In this document: one piece after another, positions 1 through 4,749 of the stretch | Position numbering within the stretch: position 1 is the stretch's first letter | How the letters are laid out: every line of letters begins with the position of its first letter | Origin: Flavobacteriaceae bacterium | GTDB lineage: Bacteria; Bacteroidota; Bacteroidia; Flavobacteriales; Flavobacteriaceae | NCBI GenBank assembly: GCA_016763595.1 | Contig: JAESTN010000387.1 | Location: 1 to 6,692 of the forward strand | Direction of reading: 5' to 3' | Length of the DNA stretch: 6,692 nucleotides | Translations under genes and position numbers: made by a program | The notes under the pieces: model-generated | Databases searched by the model: none | What the model saw: the letters and a program-made list of their open reading frames with translations, nothing else | Told to the model about the DNA's origin: nothing

Positions 1-326
1 TTAAATAGGAAACCTTTTAAATATTTGAAGTTTTTTTTGTTTGAAGTTCTTTTATCATAACTAAAAAAAGCAACGCCTTCTTTGTTGATTAAATCTCTAA
101 ATTGTTTTATGTAGTTTGCTTTAACAATAGCACCTTGATTCCCATTTCTGTCTACGTTTCCAGATCCATGAATCCAAATAATTAATGGCGTGTTTTCTTT
201 TGTGTAAGTTAAAGTCCCAGGCAGTTCAATGGAATCGTTTTTAATCAGAATTTCTTCTGAGTTTATTTTTTGTCCAAAACAAATTGAGCTTATAAAAAGT
301 GCGATATATAAAGCCTTAAATTTCAT
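1..326 (-). CDS. Exported alpha/beta hydrolase, N-terminal part (runs off window start)
   Basis: The first 108 codons of a gene reading leftwards from ATG 326-324; the reading frame is open to the window edge, so the 3' part is missing. Residues 1-19 look like a Sec signal peptide with a hydrophobic core ending in CFGQ, a common flavobacterial form, so the product should be periplasmic or surface-exposed. The mature part has a beta-strand followed by IIWIHGSGNVDRNGN (residues 49-63). HGSG is the oxyanion-hole loop of alpha/beta hydrolases, and the NVDRNGN extension resembles the GxxDRDGN loop of serine-aminopeptidase/dienelactone-hydrolase-like members. A second strand, VAFFSYDKR, follows around residue 85. 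The catalytic Ser, Asp and His would lie outside the window, so activity cannot be judged and the substrate is unknown. The start overlaps the end of the upstream gene by 11 nt, which suggests translational coupling and membership of the SPFH-led unit. Confidence 0.8.
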   Translation of the reverse strand, partial: MKFKALYIALFISSICFGQKINSEEILIKNDSIELPGTLTYTKENTPLIIWIHGSGNVDRNGNQGAIVKANYIKQFRDLINKEGVAFFSYDKRTSNKKNFKYLKGFLF

Positions 327-834
327 TTGTCTTTATTTTAGATGAATACCTTTTTAACACTGCTTCTACTTCGTTCTTTTTTTGAGTTCCAATTAAGATT
401 CTCTTTCCATTTCTAAGTTCTAATTGTAAACCAATGTTTCCTTTTACATTGTAGGCTCTTCCATTCCCTTTTACCCAGGGAATGCCCCCTTTTATTCCCC
501 AGCCACCATATTCTGAAATGGCATTATATTTTCTGAGGTATGCTTTGTCTACTTCTTTCCAATGAATCAGTATCGATTTGAAATGAAAAGGAGTGAATTT
601 AAAAGAGATTCCTTTTTCGTCGATACGTGTTCTCAATTTTAAAAACAGAAAAAGAATTGCCATTAAACCTAGTATGACACCTCCACTTAATGAACCTAAT
701 TGCTTGTTTAATGGCAATTGAGAAATTGAGTTCCATTCTTTTATAATTGGAGTAAATATTACAAGTGTAGCAATCGTTAAACCGATGTAAATAAGTGGTT
801 GGGTAAACTTTTGCTCTTCTTTAAAAACTCTCAT
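316..834 (-). CDS. Two-TM membrane protein with PH-like C-terminal domain
   Basis: A 172-aa protein with two hydrophobic helices (about residues 13-31 and 49-67) and a soluble C-terminal half from about residue 68. The C-terminal half reads as short beta-strands: RTRIDEKGISFKF, a W92 strand, then the motif YGGWGIK (109-115), AYNVKGN (127-133), GLQLEL, and GKRILIGTQ followed by a final helix. From memory, this YGGWGI/AYNV-GN/GLQLEL/ILIGTQ signature occurs in bacterial hypothetical membrane proteins with a PH-like fold; the fold is inference and no enzymatic residues are evident. The ATG abuts the stop codon of the preceding 52-aa gene with no spacer, and the gene overlaps the following hydrolase by 11 nt. 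The AGG near the end of the upstream gene could serve as its ribosome binding site. A membrane-anchored binding or scaffold role would be reasonable, but the function is not known. Confidence 0.85.
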   Translation of the reverse strand: MRVFKEEQKFTQPLIYIGLTIATLVIFTPIIKEWNSISQLPLNKQLGSLSGGVILGLMAILFLFLKLRTRIDEKGISFKFTPFHFKSILIHWKEVDKAYLRKYNAISEYGGWGIKGGIPWVKGNGRAYNVKGNIGLQLELRNGKRILIGTQKKNEVEAVLKRYSSKIKTNEI

Positions 835-993
835 TTACCTGTTTTTATCTCTTTCAAATAAAACGCCTCCCGTACTTTGAAATATGGTATTCACAACCCA
901 GCCATCTCTTGCGTATTGATTTAAAACATCTTCATATTTTTGATTTCTATTTCTAAAACCTATTTTAGGTTGTACTACTTTATATTCTTTCAT
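835..993 (-). CDS. DUF4177-like miniprotein, copy 2
   Basis: A 52-aa protein starting MKEYKVVQPKIGF, with a helix (QKYEDVLNQYARDGW, residues 18-32), then VVNTIFQ and VLFERDKNR as closing strands. The layout (MxEYKVV strand, helix ending in a GW turn, two strands ending in a basic E+D+) matches the DUF4177 miniprotein family, whose function is unknown. It has no signal peptide or TM segment, so it is probably cytoplasmic. It is a diverged paralogue of the gene just upstream (55 aa): the start MKEYK, the mid-protein FED/YED..A..GW.V and the end E-K/R-DKNR are shared. Its ATG lies 1 nt after the upstream stop and its own stop abuts the next ATG. The last codons contain AGG, positioned to act as a ribosome binding site for the next gene. 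Confidence 0.75.
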   Translation of the reverse strand: MKEYKVVQPKIGFRNRNQKYEDVLNQYARDGWVVNTIFQSTGGVLFERDKNR

Positions 994-1010
994 ATTACCT
1001 GTTTTTATCT
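835..1010 (-). repeat. 16-bp direct repeat at the 3' ends of the DUF4177-like genes
   Basis: The sequence TTACCTGTTTTTATCT occurs at 835-850 and again at 995-1010 with no mismatch. On the coding strand it encodes the last residues DKNR and the stop of both miniproteins and supplies an AGG a few bases ahead of the next ATG. Confidence 0.85.
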
Positions 1011-1166
1011 TTTTCTATAAGTGCATAAACAGCTCCGTTGGTATTAGAATATATATTAATCACCCTCCAGCCTTGTTTGGCATGCATATTTATTTCGTCT
1101 TCAAAATTATCTTGACTTTTGGACCAAGTTGCTTTTTGTTTTAAAAATTTATATTCTTTCATATTA
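979..1166 (-). repeat. 19-bp direct repeat at the 5' ends of the DUF4177-like genes
   Basis: An identical 19-bp sequence lies at 979-997 and 1148-1166. On the coding strand it covers the stop TAA of the preceding gene, one spacer base, and the first five codons (MKEYK). Together with the 3' repeat it marks the limits of a tandem gene duplication. Confidence 0.85.
995..1162 (-). CDS. DUF4177-like miniprotein, copy 1
   Basis: A 55-aa protein starting MKEYKFLKQKATW, with an amphipathic helix (SQDNFEDEINMHAKQGW, about residues 16-32), then RVINIYS and AVYALIEKDKNR. It has the same layout as the following 52-aa gene, and both fit the DUF4177 pattern of a strand, a helix closed by GW, and two strands. 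The function of the family is unknown. The start is fixed by the junction: the stop of the 62-aa membrane gene lies 1 nt before this ATG, and its own stop lies 1 nt before the next ATG. The identical DNA at the ends of the two copies shows tandem duplication, while their middles have diverged widely. Coding potential is supported by this conservation at protein level, although a single window cannot prove expression. Confidence 0.75.
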   Translation of the reverse strand: MKEYKFLKQKATWSKSQDNFEDEINMHAKQGWRVINIYSNTNGAVYALIEKDKNR

Positions 1167-1352
1167 TTCTTTTTTACAGGGTTTTTTCTTTCCTTGACTT
1201 AATACGGACAATCCAGTTCCTATTGCGACCCCTATTCCAGATCCTAAAGAAATACCTATTGCAATATTATCAAATAGAACTCCGTAGACGACTCCCATAC
1301 CCGCACCAAGTGAAATGCCGATAGATACGTATAATAATTGTTTTTGATTCAT
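1164..1352 (-). CDS. Glycine-zipper membrane miniprotein (62 aa)
   Basis: A 62-aa protein of two hydrophobic, glycine-rich segments (about residues 6-27 and 30-51) and a charged tail GKKKPCKKE. The segments are an internal repeat: IGISLGAGMGVVYG (11-24) and IGISLGSGIGVAIG (32-45), with a period of 21 residues. The regular GxxxG and GxGxG spacing is the glycine-zipper pattern that packs helices tightly in membranes and promotes oligomers. There is no cleavable signal or catalytic residue; the Lys-rich tail predicts a cytoplasmic C-terminus. The start is 4 nt after the stop of a similar 51-aa gene, and the stop is 1 nt before the next ATG. The function is unknown. Being encoded with an SPFH scaffold protein suggests a membrane assembly, which is inference. 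Confidence 0.75.
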   Translation of the reverse strand: MNQKQLLYVSIGISLGAGMGVVYGVLFDNIAIGISLGSGIGVAIGTGLSVLSQGKKKPCKKE

Positions 1353-1356
1353 AGTT

Positions 1357-1512
1357 TTATTTTTTTAAATTCTTTTTTTGTTGTTGATCTATTATCAAGC
1401 CTAAAACAAGCCCAACTCCAGCTCCGATAGGTAACCCTAAGCCCGTACTGTTAAATATGATTCCGATGCCTGCACCAAAAACCAGTCCTATGCCTACATT
1501 TTTATTTTTCAT
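1357..1512 (-). CDS. Glycine-zipper membrane miniprotein (51 aa)
   Basis: A 51-aa protein reading from ATG 1512-1510 to TAA 1359-1357. It starts MKNKNVGIGLVFGAGIG and has two glycine-rich hydrophobic segments (about 6-20 and 24-41) joined by a short FNSTG turn. It ends in a polar tail DQQQKKNLKK. The motifs GAGIG (13-17) and GAGVG (30-34) repeat with a period of 17 residues. It is a likely paralogue of the 62-aa protein downstream: same two-hairpin design, same Gly periodicity and same Lys-rich tail. The 3-nt gap to the upstream ORF and 4-nt gap to the downstream gene place it in the same transcript. No enzymatic function can be read from it. It could be a holin-like or oligomeric membrane peptide, but nothing in the sequence decides this. 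Confidence 0.7.
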   Translation of the reverse strand: MKNKNVGIGLVFGAGIGIIFNSTGLGLPIGAGVGLVLGLIIDQQQKKNLKK

Positions 1513-1515
1513 TTT

Positions 1516-1617
1516 TTATTGATTTGAAATGATAAGAATTCCAATACTTATAGCGGCTATACAAATAGCAAAAACGAGTAGCAGTACTTTTTTATTTTTA
1601 ATCTGAAAGCCTAACAT
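1516..1617 (-). CDS. Small single-TM ORF (33 aa), possibly the 3' part of a frameshifted gene
   Basis: From ATG 1617-1615 the ORF encodes MLGFQIKNKK, a hydrophobic helix of about 20 residues, and ends ISNQ. The basic residues before the helix predict an inside N-terminus. Spacing fits the operon: 3 nt to the next ATG and 5 nt from the preceding short ORF. The same frame continues open upstream and reads like protein (INFTFNKLKE just before the Met), but has no ATG, GTG or TTG before a stop near 1714. So either the gene is genuinely this short, or the true gene starts at 1700 in another frame and has lost a base in the G-run at 1650-1653. Not recognised as any family. Confidence 0.4.
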   Translation of the reverse strand: MLGFQIKNKKVLLLVFAICIAAISIGILIISNQ

Positions 1618-1622
1618 TTCTT

Positions 1623-1700
1623 TTAGTTTATTAAATGTAAAATTAATAAGGGGATAACTTGGAGCATAAATACAATAAACTTTACTACAACGATTATCAT
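1623..1700 (-). CDS. Tiny hydrophobic ORF (25 aa), possibly the 5' part of a frameshifted gene
   Basis: The ORF starts at ATG 1700-1698, 2 nt after the SPFH stop codon, and encodes a very hydrophobic peptide beginning MIIVVVKFIVFML and ending LILHLIN. The only argument for it is its position and spacing in an otherwise gap-free gene chain. If one base were added in the GGGG run at 1650-1653, its first 17 residues would join the frame of the next ORF and give one 61-aa two-helix protein, similar in size to its neighbours. As it stands it may be a real leader-sized membrane peptide, a broken gene start, or chance. Confidence 0.3.
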   Translation of the reverse strand: MIIVVVKFIVFMLQVIPLLILHLIN

Positions 1701-1702
1701 AT

Positions 1703-2563
1703 TTAATGATTTAAAGTTCCTGTATTCAAGACAGGAGAAACTTCTTTATCTCCACATAAAATAACCATTAAGTTACTTACCATTGCTGCTTTACGTTCAT
1801 CATCTAAATCGACAATCTGTTTTTTACTTAATTCTGTTAAAGCCATTTCAACCATGCTTACTGCTCCTTCAACAATTTTATGCCTCGCTGCAACTATTGC
1901 TGTTGCTTGTTGTCTTTTTAACATGGCATTTGCAATTTCTTGTGCGTAGGCTAAATATCCTATTCTTGCTTCTAGAACTTCAATTCCTGCAATAGATAAG
2001 CGCTCTTCTACTTCTTTTTCTAATGCTTCACTTACTTCGTTAACGCTTGAGCGTAAGGTAATGTCTTCTTCAACTCCTTCATCTGCAAAATTATCATACG
2101 GATACATGCTAGCTAATTTTCGTACAGCTGCATCGGTTTGAACTCTTACAAAATTTTCATAATTGTCAACATCAAATGCTGCTTTATAAGTATCTGTAAC
2201 TCTCCAAACTAAAATGGTACTAATCATTATTGGATTCCCTAATTTGTCGTTCACTTTTAACCTTTCACTGTCAAAATTGCTGGCTCTTAAAGAGATTTTC
2301 CTTTTCTTGTATAATGGGTTTGCCCAATACAAACCATTGGTTTTTACGGTTCCAATGTATTTCCCGAAAAGCAATAATACTTTAGAGGTGTTTGGGTTTA
2401 CTAAAATAAAACCAAAAAAGAAGATGAAGCCAATAATAGTAGCTATTAGGAATACTGGGGTTTCAAATTTAATTGAGATTAAAATCCCTCCAATAAACAA
2501 CGTGAATGCTATAAACAGCATTAAATATCCGTTTGCGGGTTTTATTATTTTTTCTTGCTTCAT
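1703..2563 (-). CDS. SPFH/band 7 (stomatin-like) membrane protein
   Basis: A 286-aa protein with two N-terminal hydrophobic helices (about residues 13-32 and 36-55), then an SPFH/PHB domain beginning VNPNTSKVLLLFGKYIGTVKTNGLYWANPL. Hallmarks are the GLYW-NPL segment, ISLR, a strand with KLGNPIMISTILVWRVTDTYKAAFDVDNYENFV, and a helical region (about 160-245) rich in Glu, Ala and Lys. Within it, IEVLEARIGYLAYAQEIANAMLKRQQATAIVAAR is typical of the C-terminal SPFH coiled coil. These proteins form large membrane-attached oligomers that organise microdomains or hold membrane proteases such as FtsH; the partner here is unknown. The length and absence of an NfeD-like neighbour argue against a classical slipin operon. 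It is the first gene of the minus-strand unit, about 30 nt below a strong Bacteroidota-type promoter, with at least six small genes immediately after it. Confidence 0.93.
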   Translation of the reverse strand: MKQEKIIKPANGYLMLFIAFTLFIGGILISIKFETPVFLIATIIGFIFFFGFILVNPNTSKVLLLFGKYIGTVKTNGLYWANPLYKKRKISLRASNFDSERLKVNDKLGNPIMISTILVWRVTDTYKAAFDVDNYENFVRVQTDAAVRKLASMYPYDNFADEGVEEDITLRSSVNEVSEALEKEVEERLSIAGIEVLEARIGYLAYAQEIANAMLKRQQATAIVAARHKIVEGAVSMVEMALTELSKKQIVDLDDERKAAMVSNLMVILCGDKEVSPVLNTGTLNH

Positions 2564-2599
2564 GACGATTTGTTTTATTATGATATTAAAATGATATCA

Positions 2600-2632
2600 C
2601 AAAGATATACTATTTTTTTTCGTATTTGCAAA
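2600..2632 (-). promoter_or_regulatory. Promoter of the SPFH-led operon
   Basis: On the minus strand a perfect -7 box TATCTTTG (2607-2600; consensus TAnnTTTG) is preceded by a -33 box TTTG (2632-2629) with a spacer of 21 nt, as expected for the Bacteroidota primary sigma factor. Transcription would begin near 2594, leaving a leader of about 30 nt before the ATG at 2563. Confidence 0.7.
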
Positions 2633-2660
2633 TTTTACACGCATTATTTTTATAAATTAG
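2625..2660 (+). promoter_or_regulatory. Candidate promoter of the nuclease gene
   Basis: TTTG at 2625-2628 followed by TAAATTAG at 2653-2660, seven of eight matches to TAnnTTTG. The spacer of 24 nt is longer than usual, so this is a weak assignment. The TTTG is half of the palindrome TTTGCAAA, whose other half is the -33 box of the divergent operon. Confidence 0.35.
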
Positions 2661-2687
2661 CAAAAACTTAAATTTTTATTTGATCCT

Positions 2688-3482
2688 ATGAAAACTAAAA
2701 TTATATATCTATTTGTATTTGTTTTTTTAAGCAATATTTCATTCGCAAACACAAATGATACGGATACTGATTGGGGAAACACCGGTCACAGAGCAATTGG
2801 TGAAATTGCAAATAAGCATTTGTCAAAAAAGATAAGAAGAAAAATAAAAAAACTGTTAAACGGACAAAGTTTAGCAATGATTTCTACGTATGCTGACGAT
2901 ATTAAATCTGATAGAGCCTATCGAAAATATTCTACTTGGCATTATGTGAATTTAAATGACAATGAAACGTATCAGACATCAAAAAAGAATCCTAAAGGTG
3001 ATTTGGTAACGGGAATTGCAAAATGTAAACAAGTAATTATGGATGCAACTTCTTCTAGAGAAGATAAGATATTTCATTTAAAAATGTTGGTGCATTTGAT
3101 TGGAGATTTACATCAGCCAATGCATGTTGGTAGGGTAAGTGATAGAGGAGGAAATGATTTTAAAGTAAAATGGTTTTACAATGGGTCTAATATGCACAGA
3201 GTTTGGGATAGTGAAATGATTAATAGTTTTAATATGACCTATACAGAGCTTGCAAATAATACAAGTGCATTAAGTAAAGCACAAGTTAAAAGTTTACAAG
3301 AAGGAACTGTTGTTGACTGGGCAAATGAGTCTAAAGTGATTGCTCAAAAAATATATAGATCTGCAAAGTCAGAAGAAAACTTAAGATATCGATATATGTA
3401 TGACCATTTTAAAACGGTAAGAGAGCAGCTTCAAAAAGGAGGGATACGATTGGCTAAAGTGCTGACAGAAATTTTAAAATAA
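2688..3482 (+). CDS. Secreted S1/P1-type zinc nuclease
   Basis: A 264-aa protein with a Sec signal peptide (about 1-20, cleavage after SFA), so it is exported. All nine zinc ligands of the S1/P1 nuclease family can be placed: W29 and H34 (DWGNTGH), D70 (TYADD), H85 (TWHY), H136, D140 and H146 (HLIGDLHQPMH), H170 and D174 (HRVWD), with spacings close to P1 nuclease. The G154-G155-N156-D157 motif is also present. Family members cleave single-stranded DNA and RNA and can remove 3'-phosphates from nucleotides; in marine flavobacteria this suits scavenging of nucleic-acid phosphorus and nucleosides, which is inference. Unlike P1, where the Trp is the first mature residue, eight residues separate the predicted cleavage site from W29. 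The gene is monocistronic by its downstream terminator and is divergent from the SPFH gene. Confidence 0.95.
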   Translation: MKTKIIYLFVFVFLSNISFANTNDTDTDWGNTGHRAIGEIANKHLSKKIRRKIKKLLNGQSLAMISTYADDIKSDRAYRKYSTWHYVNLNDNETYQTSKKNPKGDLVTGIAKCKQVIMDATSSREDKIFHLKMLVHLIGDLHQPMHVGRVSDRGGNDFKVKWFYNGSNMHRVWDSEMINSFNMTYTELANNTSALSKAQVKSLQEGTVVDWANESKVIAQKIYRSAKSEENLRYRYMYDHFKTVREQLQKGGIRLAKVLTEILK

Positions 3483-3490
3483 CGAAGAAT

Positions 3491-3513
3491 CCTCATTGAA
3501 ATGAGGCTTTTTT
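3491..3513 (+). terminator. Rho-independent terminator after the nuclease gene
   Basis: Hairpin CCTCAT-TGAA-ATGAGG (3491-3506; the outermost T-A of the loop may also pair) followed by C and six T residues, starting 8 nt after the nuclease stop codon. An A-rich stretch precedes the stem, so it may also work weakly in the other direction. Confidence 0.85.
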
Positions 3514-3532
3514 CTTGTTAATTATTAGTTAA

Positions 3533-3540
3533 TAGTTTTG
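3533..3540 (+). promoter_or_regulatory. Candidate -7 box for the redox operon
   Basis: TAGTTTTG matches TAnnTTTG exactly and lies 34 nt before the ATG at 3575, giving a leader of about 30 nt, like that of the SPFH operon. No good -33 TTTG is present at the usual distance, because the terminator T-tract occupies that position. Confidence 0.4.
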
Positions 3541-3574
3541 GTGTCAGTGAGTTATTTTTTAAATTAGAGCCAGT

Positions 3575-4078
3575 ATGAGGAAAATTCAATTGTTTTTTTG
3601 TGTAGCTATCTTATTTGTTTCGTGCAAAGAAGAAGGGAGGAAAGATCTGGTTAAAACAGATTCTATTCCGTCTTATAACTATGCTGAATTAGCACCTTTA
3701 TTATCTAAAAATGATGGTAAAACATACGTGATTAATTTTTGGGCAACTTGGTGTGCTCCTTGTGTAAAAGAGTTGCCAGCGTTTGAAAAGTTACTGGATA
3801 GGTATAAAGGTGAAAATGTAAAAGTACTATTAGTGAGTTTAGATTTTCCAAGCCAGATTGAAAGTAAATTGATTCCGTTTATAAAAAAGAATCAGCTTAA
3901 ATCTCAGGTTGTATTAATGAATGACCCAGATCAAGATAGCTGGATTCCTAAAATAAGTAAAAATTGGTCTGGAGCAATTCCGGCTACTTTAATATATAAT
4001 TCAAAGAAGAGAGTTTTTTACGAACGATCTTTTGAGTATGCTGAATTAGAAAATGAACTACAGAAATTTTTAAATTAA
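3575..4078 (+). CDS. TlpA/thioredoxin-like lipoprotein
   Basis: A 167-aa protein with a lipoprotein signal: hydrophobic residues 4-15 and lipobox FVSC with the acylated Cys at 17. Residues KEE follow the Cys. The thioredoxin fold follows: strand YVINFWATWCAPC with the redox pair C60/C63, helix VKELPAFEKLL, strand VKVLLVSLDFP, and the cis-proline in GAIPATLIY (P136). This is the TlpA/ResA-type layout, used for thiol reduction or disulfide handling in the periplasm, with electrons usually coming from a CcdA/DsbD-type membrane protein, none of which is encoded here. It lacks the long N-terminal extra domain of some Bacteroidota TlpA-like proteins. The next gene begins 5 nt downstream, so the two are surely co-transcribed. 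The specific client is unknown. Confidence 0.92.
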   Translation: MRKIQLFFCVAILFVSCKEEGRKDLVKTDSIPSYNYAELAPLLSKNDGKTYVINFWATWCAPCVKELPAFEKLLDRYKGENVKVLLVSLDFPSQIESKLIPFIKKNQLKSQVVLMNDPDQDSWIPKISKNWSGAIPATLIYNSKKRVFYERSFEYAELENELQKFLN

Positions 4079-4083
4079 CACAT

Positions 4084-4695
4084 ATGAAAACAATCAAAAC
4101 AATTTTATTGGTTAGTGTTTTTGCATTAATCACAGCATTTACTTTAACACCTGTTGAAGGGTATAAAGTGGGGGATATCGCTACAGATTTTAAATTAGAA
4201 AATGTGGATGGTAAAATGGTTTCTTTATCCGATTATACTGAAGCAAAAGGATTTGTAGTAATATTTACTTGCAATACCTGTCCGTATTCTGTTGTATATG
4301 AAGATAGGATTATTGCATTGGATAAAAAATACAAATCAAAAGGGTATCCTGTTATTGCTATTAATCCAAATGATCCTAAGGCATCTAACGGAGATAGCTT
4401 GGCTGATATGAAAATAAGAGCATCAGAAAAAGGCTTTACTTTTCCGTATTTATTTGATAAAGGACAAAAAATTTATCCGCAGTATGGAGCAACAAGAACA
4501 CCACACGTATATATTTTAAAGAAAGAGAATAATAAATTACACGTTGCCTATATTGGAGCAATTGATAATAATTCTCGCAACCCAAATTCGGTTACAAAAA
4601 GATATGTAGAAGATGCAATTGATGCTTTGTTATTGGGTAAAAAACCGGAAAAGAATACTTCTCGAGCAATTGGATGTTCTATTAAGTCATTGTAA
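4084..4695 (+). CDS. Exported peroxiredoxin-like (AhpC/TSA, redoxin) protein
   Basis: A 203-aa protein with an N-terminal hydrophobic signal (about 5-20) and a thioredoxin-fold redoxin domain: GDIATDFKLENVDGK (30-44), strand FVVIFTCNTCPYS with C63 and C66, VIAINPNDP (90-98), FPYLFD, and the cis-proline in TRTPHVYIL (P140). The FTCNTCPY site, the NPND segment and the C-terminal GCSIK motif (Cys198) are characteristic of the PRX-like 1 branch of the thioredoxin superfamily. In that branch a thioredoxin-like CxxC stands where peroxiredoxins have their peroxidatic Cys. The biochemical activity of this branch is poorly defined; peroxide reduction or a thiol oxidoreductase role are both possible. 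The conserved C198 could act as a resolving Cys. Its partner is likely the lipoprotein encoded 5 nt upstream. The signal lacks a lipobox Cys, so it should be soluble in the periplasm or membrane-anchored. Confidence 0.92.
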   Translation: MKTIKTILLVSVFALITAFTLTPVEGYKVGDIATDFKLENVDGKMVSLSDYTEAKGFVVIFTCNTCPYSVVYEDRIIALDKKYKSKGYPVIAINPNDPKASNGDSLADMKIRASEKGFTFPYLFDKGQKIYPQYGATRTPHVYILKKENNKLHVAYIGAIDNNSRNPNSVTKRYVEDAIDALLLGKKPEKNTSRAIGCSIKSL

Positions 4696-4749
4696 AAAAA
4701 CGAGTTAATACGGAGATGAATTCAGTGTAAATTAGTGCGTTTTTTTTTA
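4693..4749. terminator. Possible bidirectional terminator between convergent genes
   Basis: A run of A followed by CG (4694-4702) can pair with CG followed by nine or more T (around 4738-4748), and the inner parts (GTTAAT and ATTAG) extend the pairing imperfectly. It lies exactly between the convergent stop codons of the redoxin gene and tsaD, and the A-run and T-run would serve as U-tracts on either strand. The inner stem has mismatches, wobble pairs and a long loop, so confidence is moderate. Confidence 0.45.

Noticed and set aside
1..2563. Known phage-defence or toxin-antitoxin locus
   Set aside because: The small genes tempted this reading, but no nuclease, NTPase, TIR, RNase-fold or DNA-binding antitoxin motif can be seen in them; only membrane peptides and DUF4177-like proteins are present.
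1783..2594. Plus-strand ORFs at 1783-1995 and 2214-2594
   Set aside because: They lie antisense to the well-supported SPFH gene, have low-complexity Leu- or Ile-rich translations, and resemble no family; they are mirror frames of real coding sequence.
2625..2632. TTTGCAAA as a dedicated repressor operator
   Set aside because: The palindrome is only 8 bp and is fully explained as two overlapping -33 boxes, so I did not list a separate operator.
3575..4078. Cytochrome c maturation protein (ResA/CcmG)
   Set aside because: The fold fits, but no cytochrome c biogenesis genes are nearby and the partner is a PRX-like protein, so a specific name is not justified.
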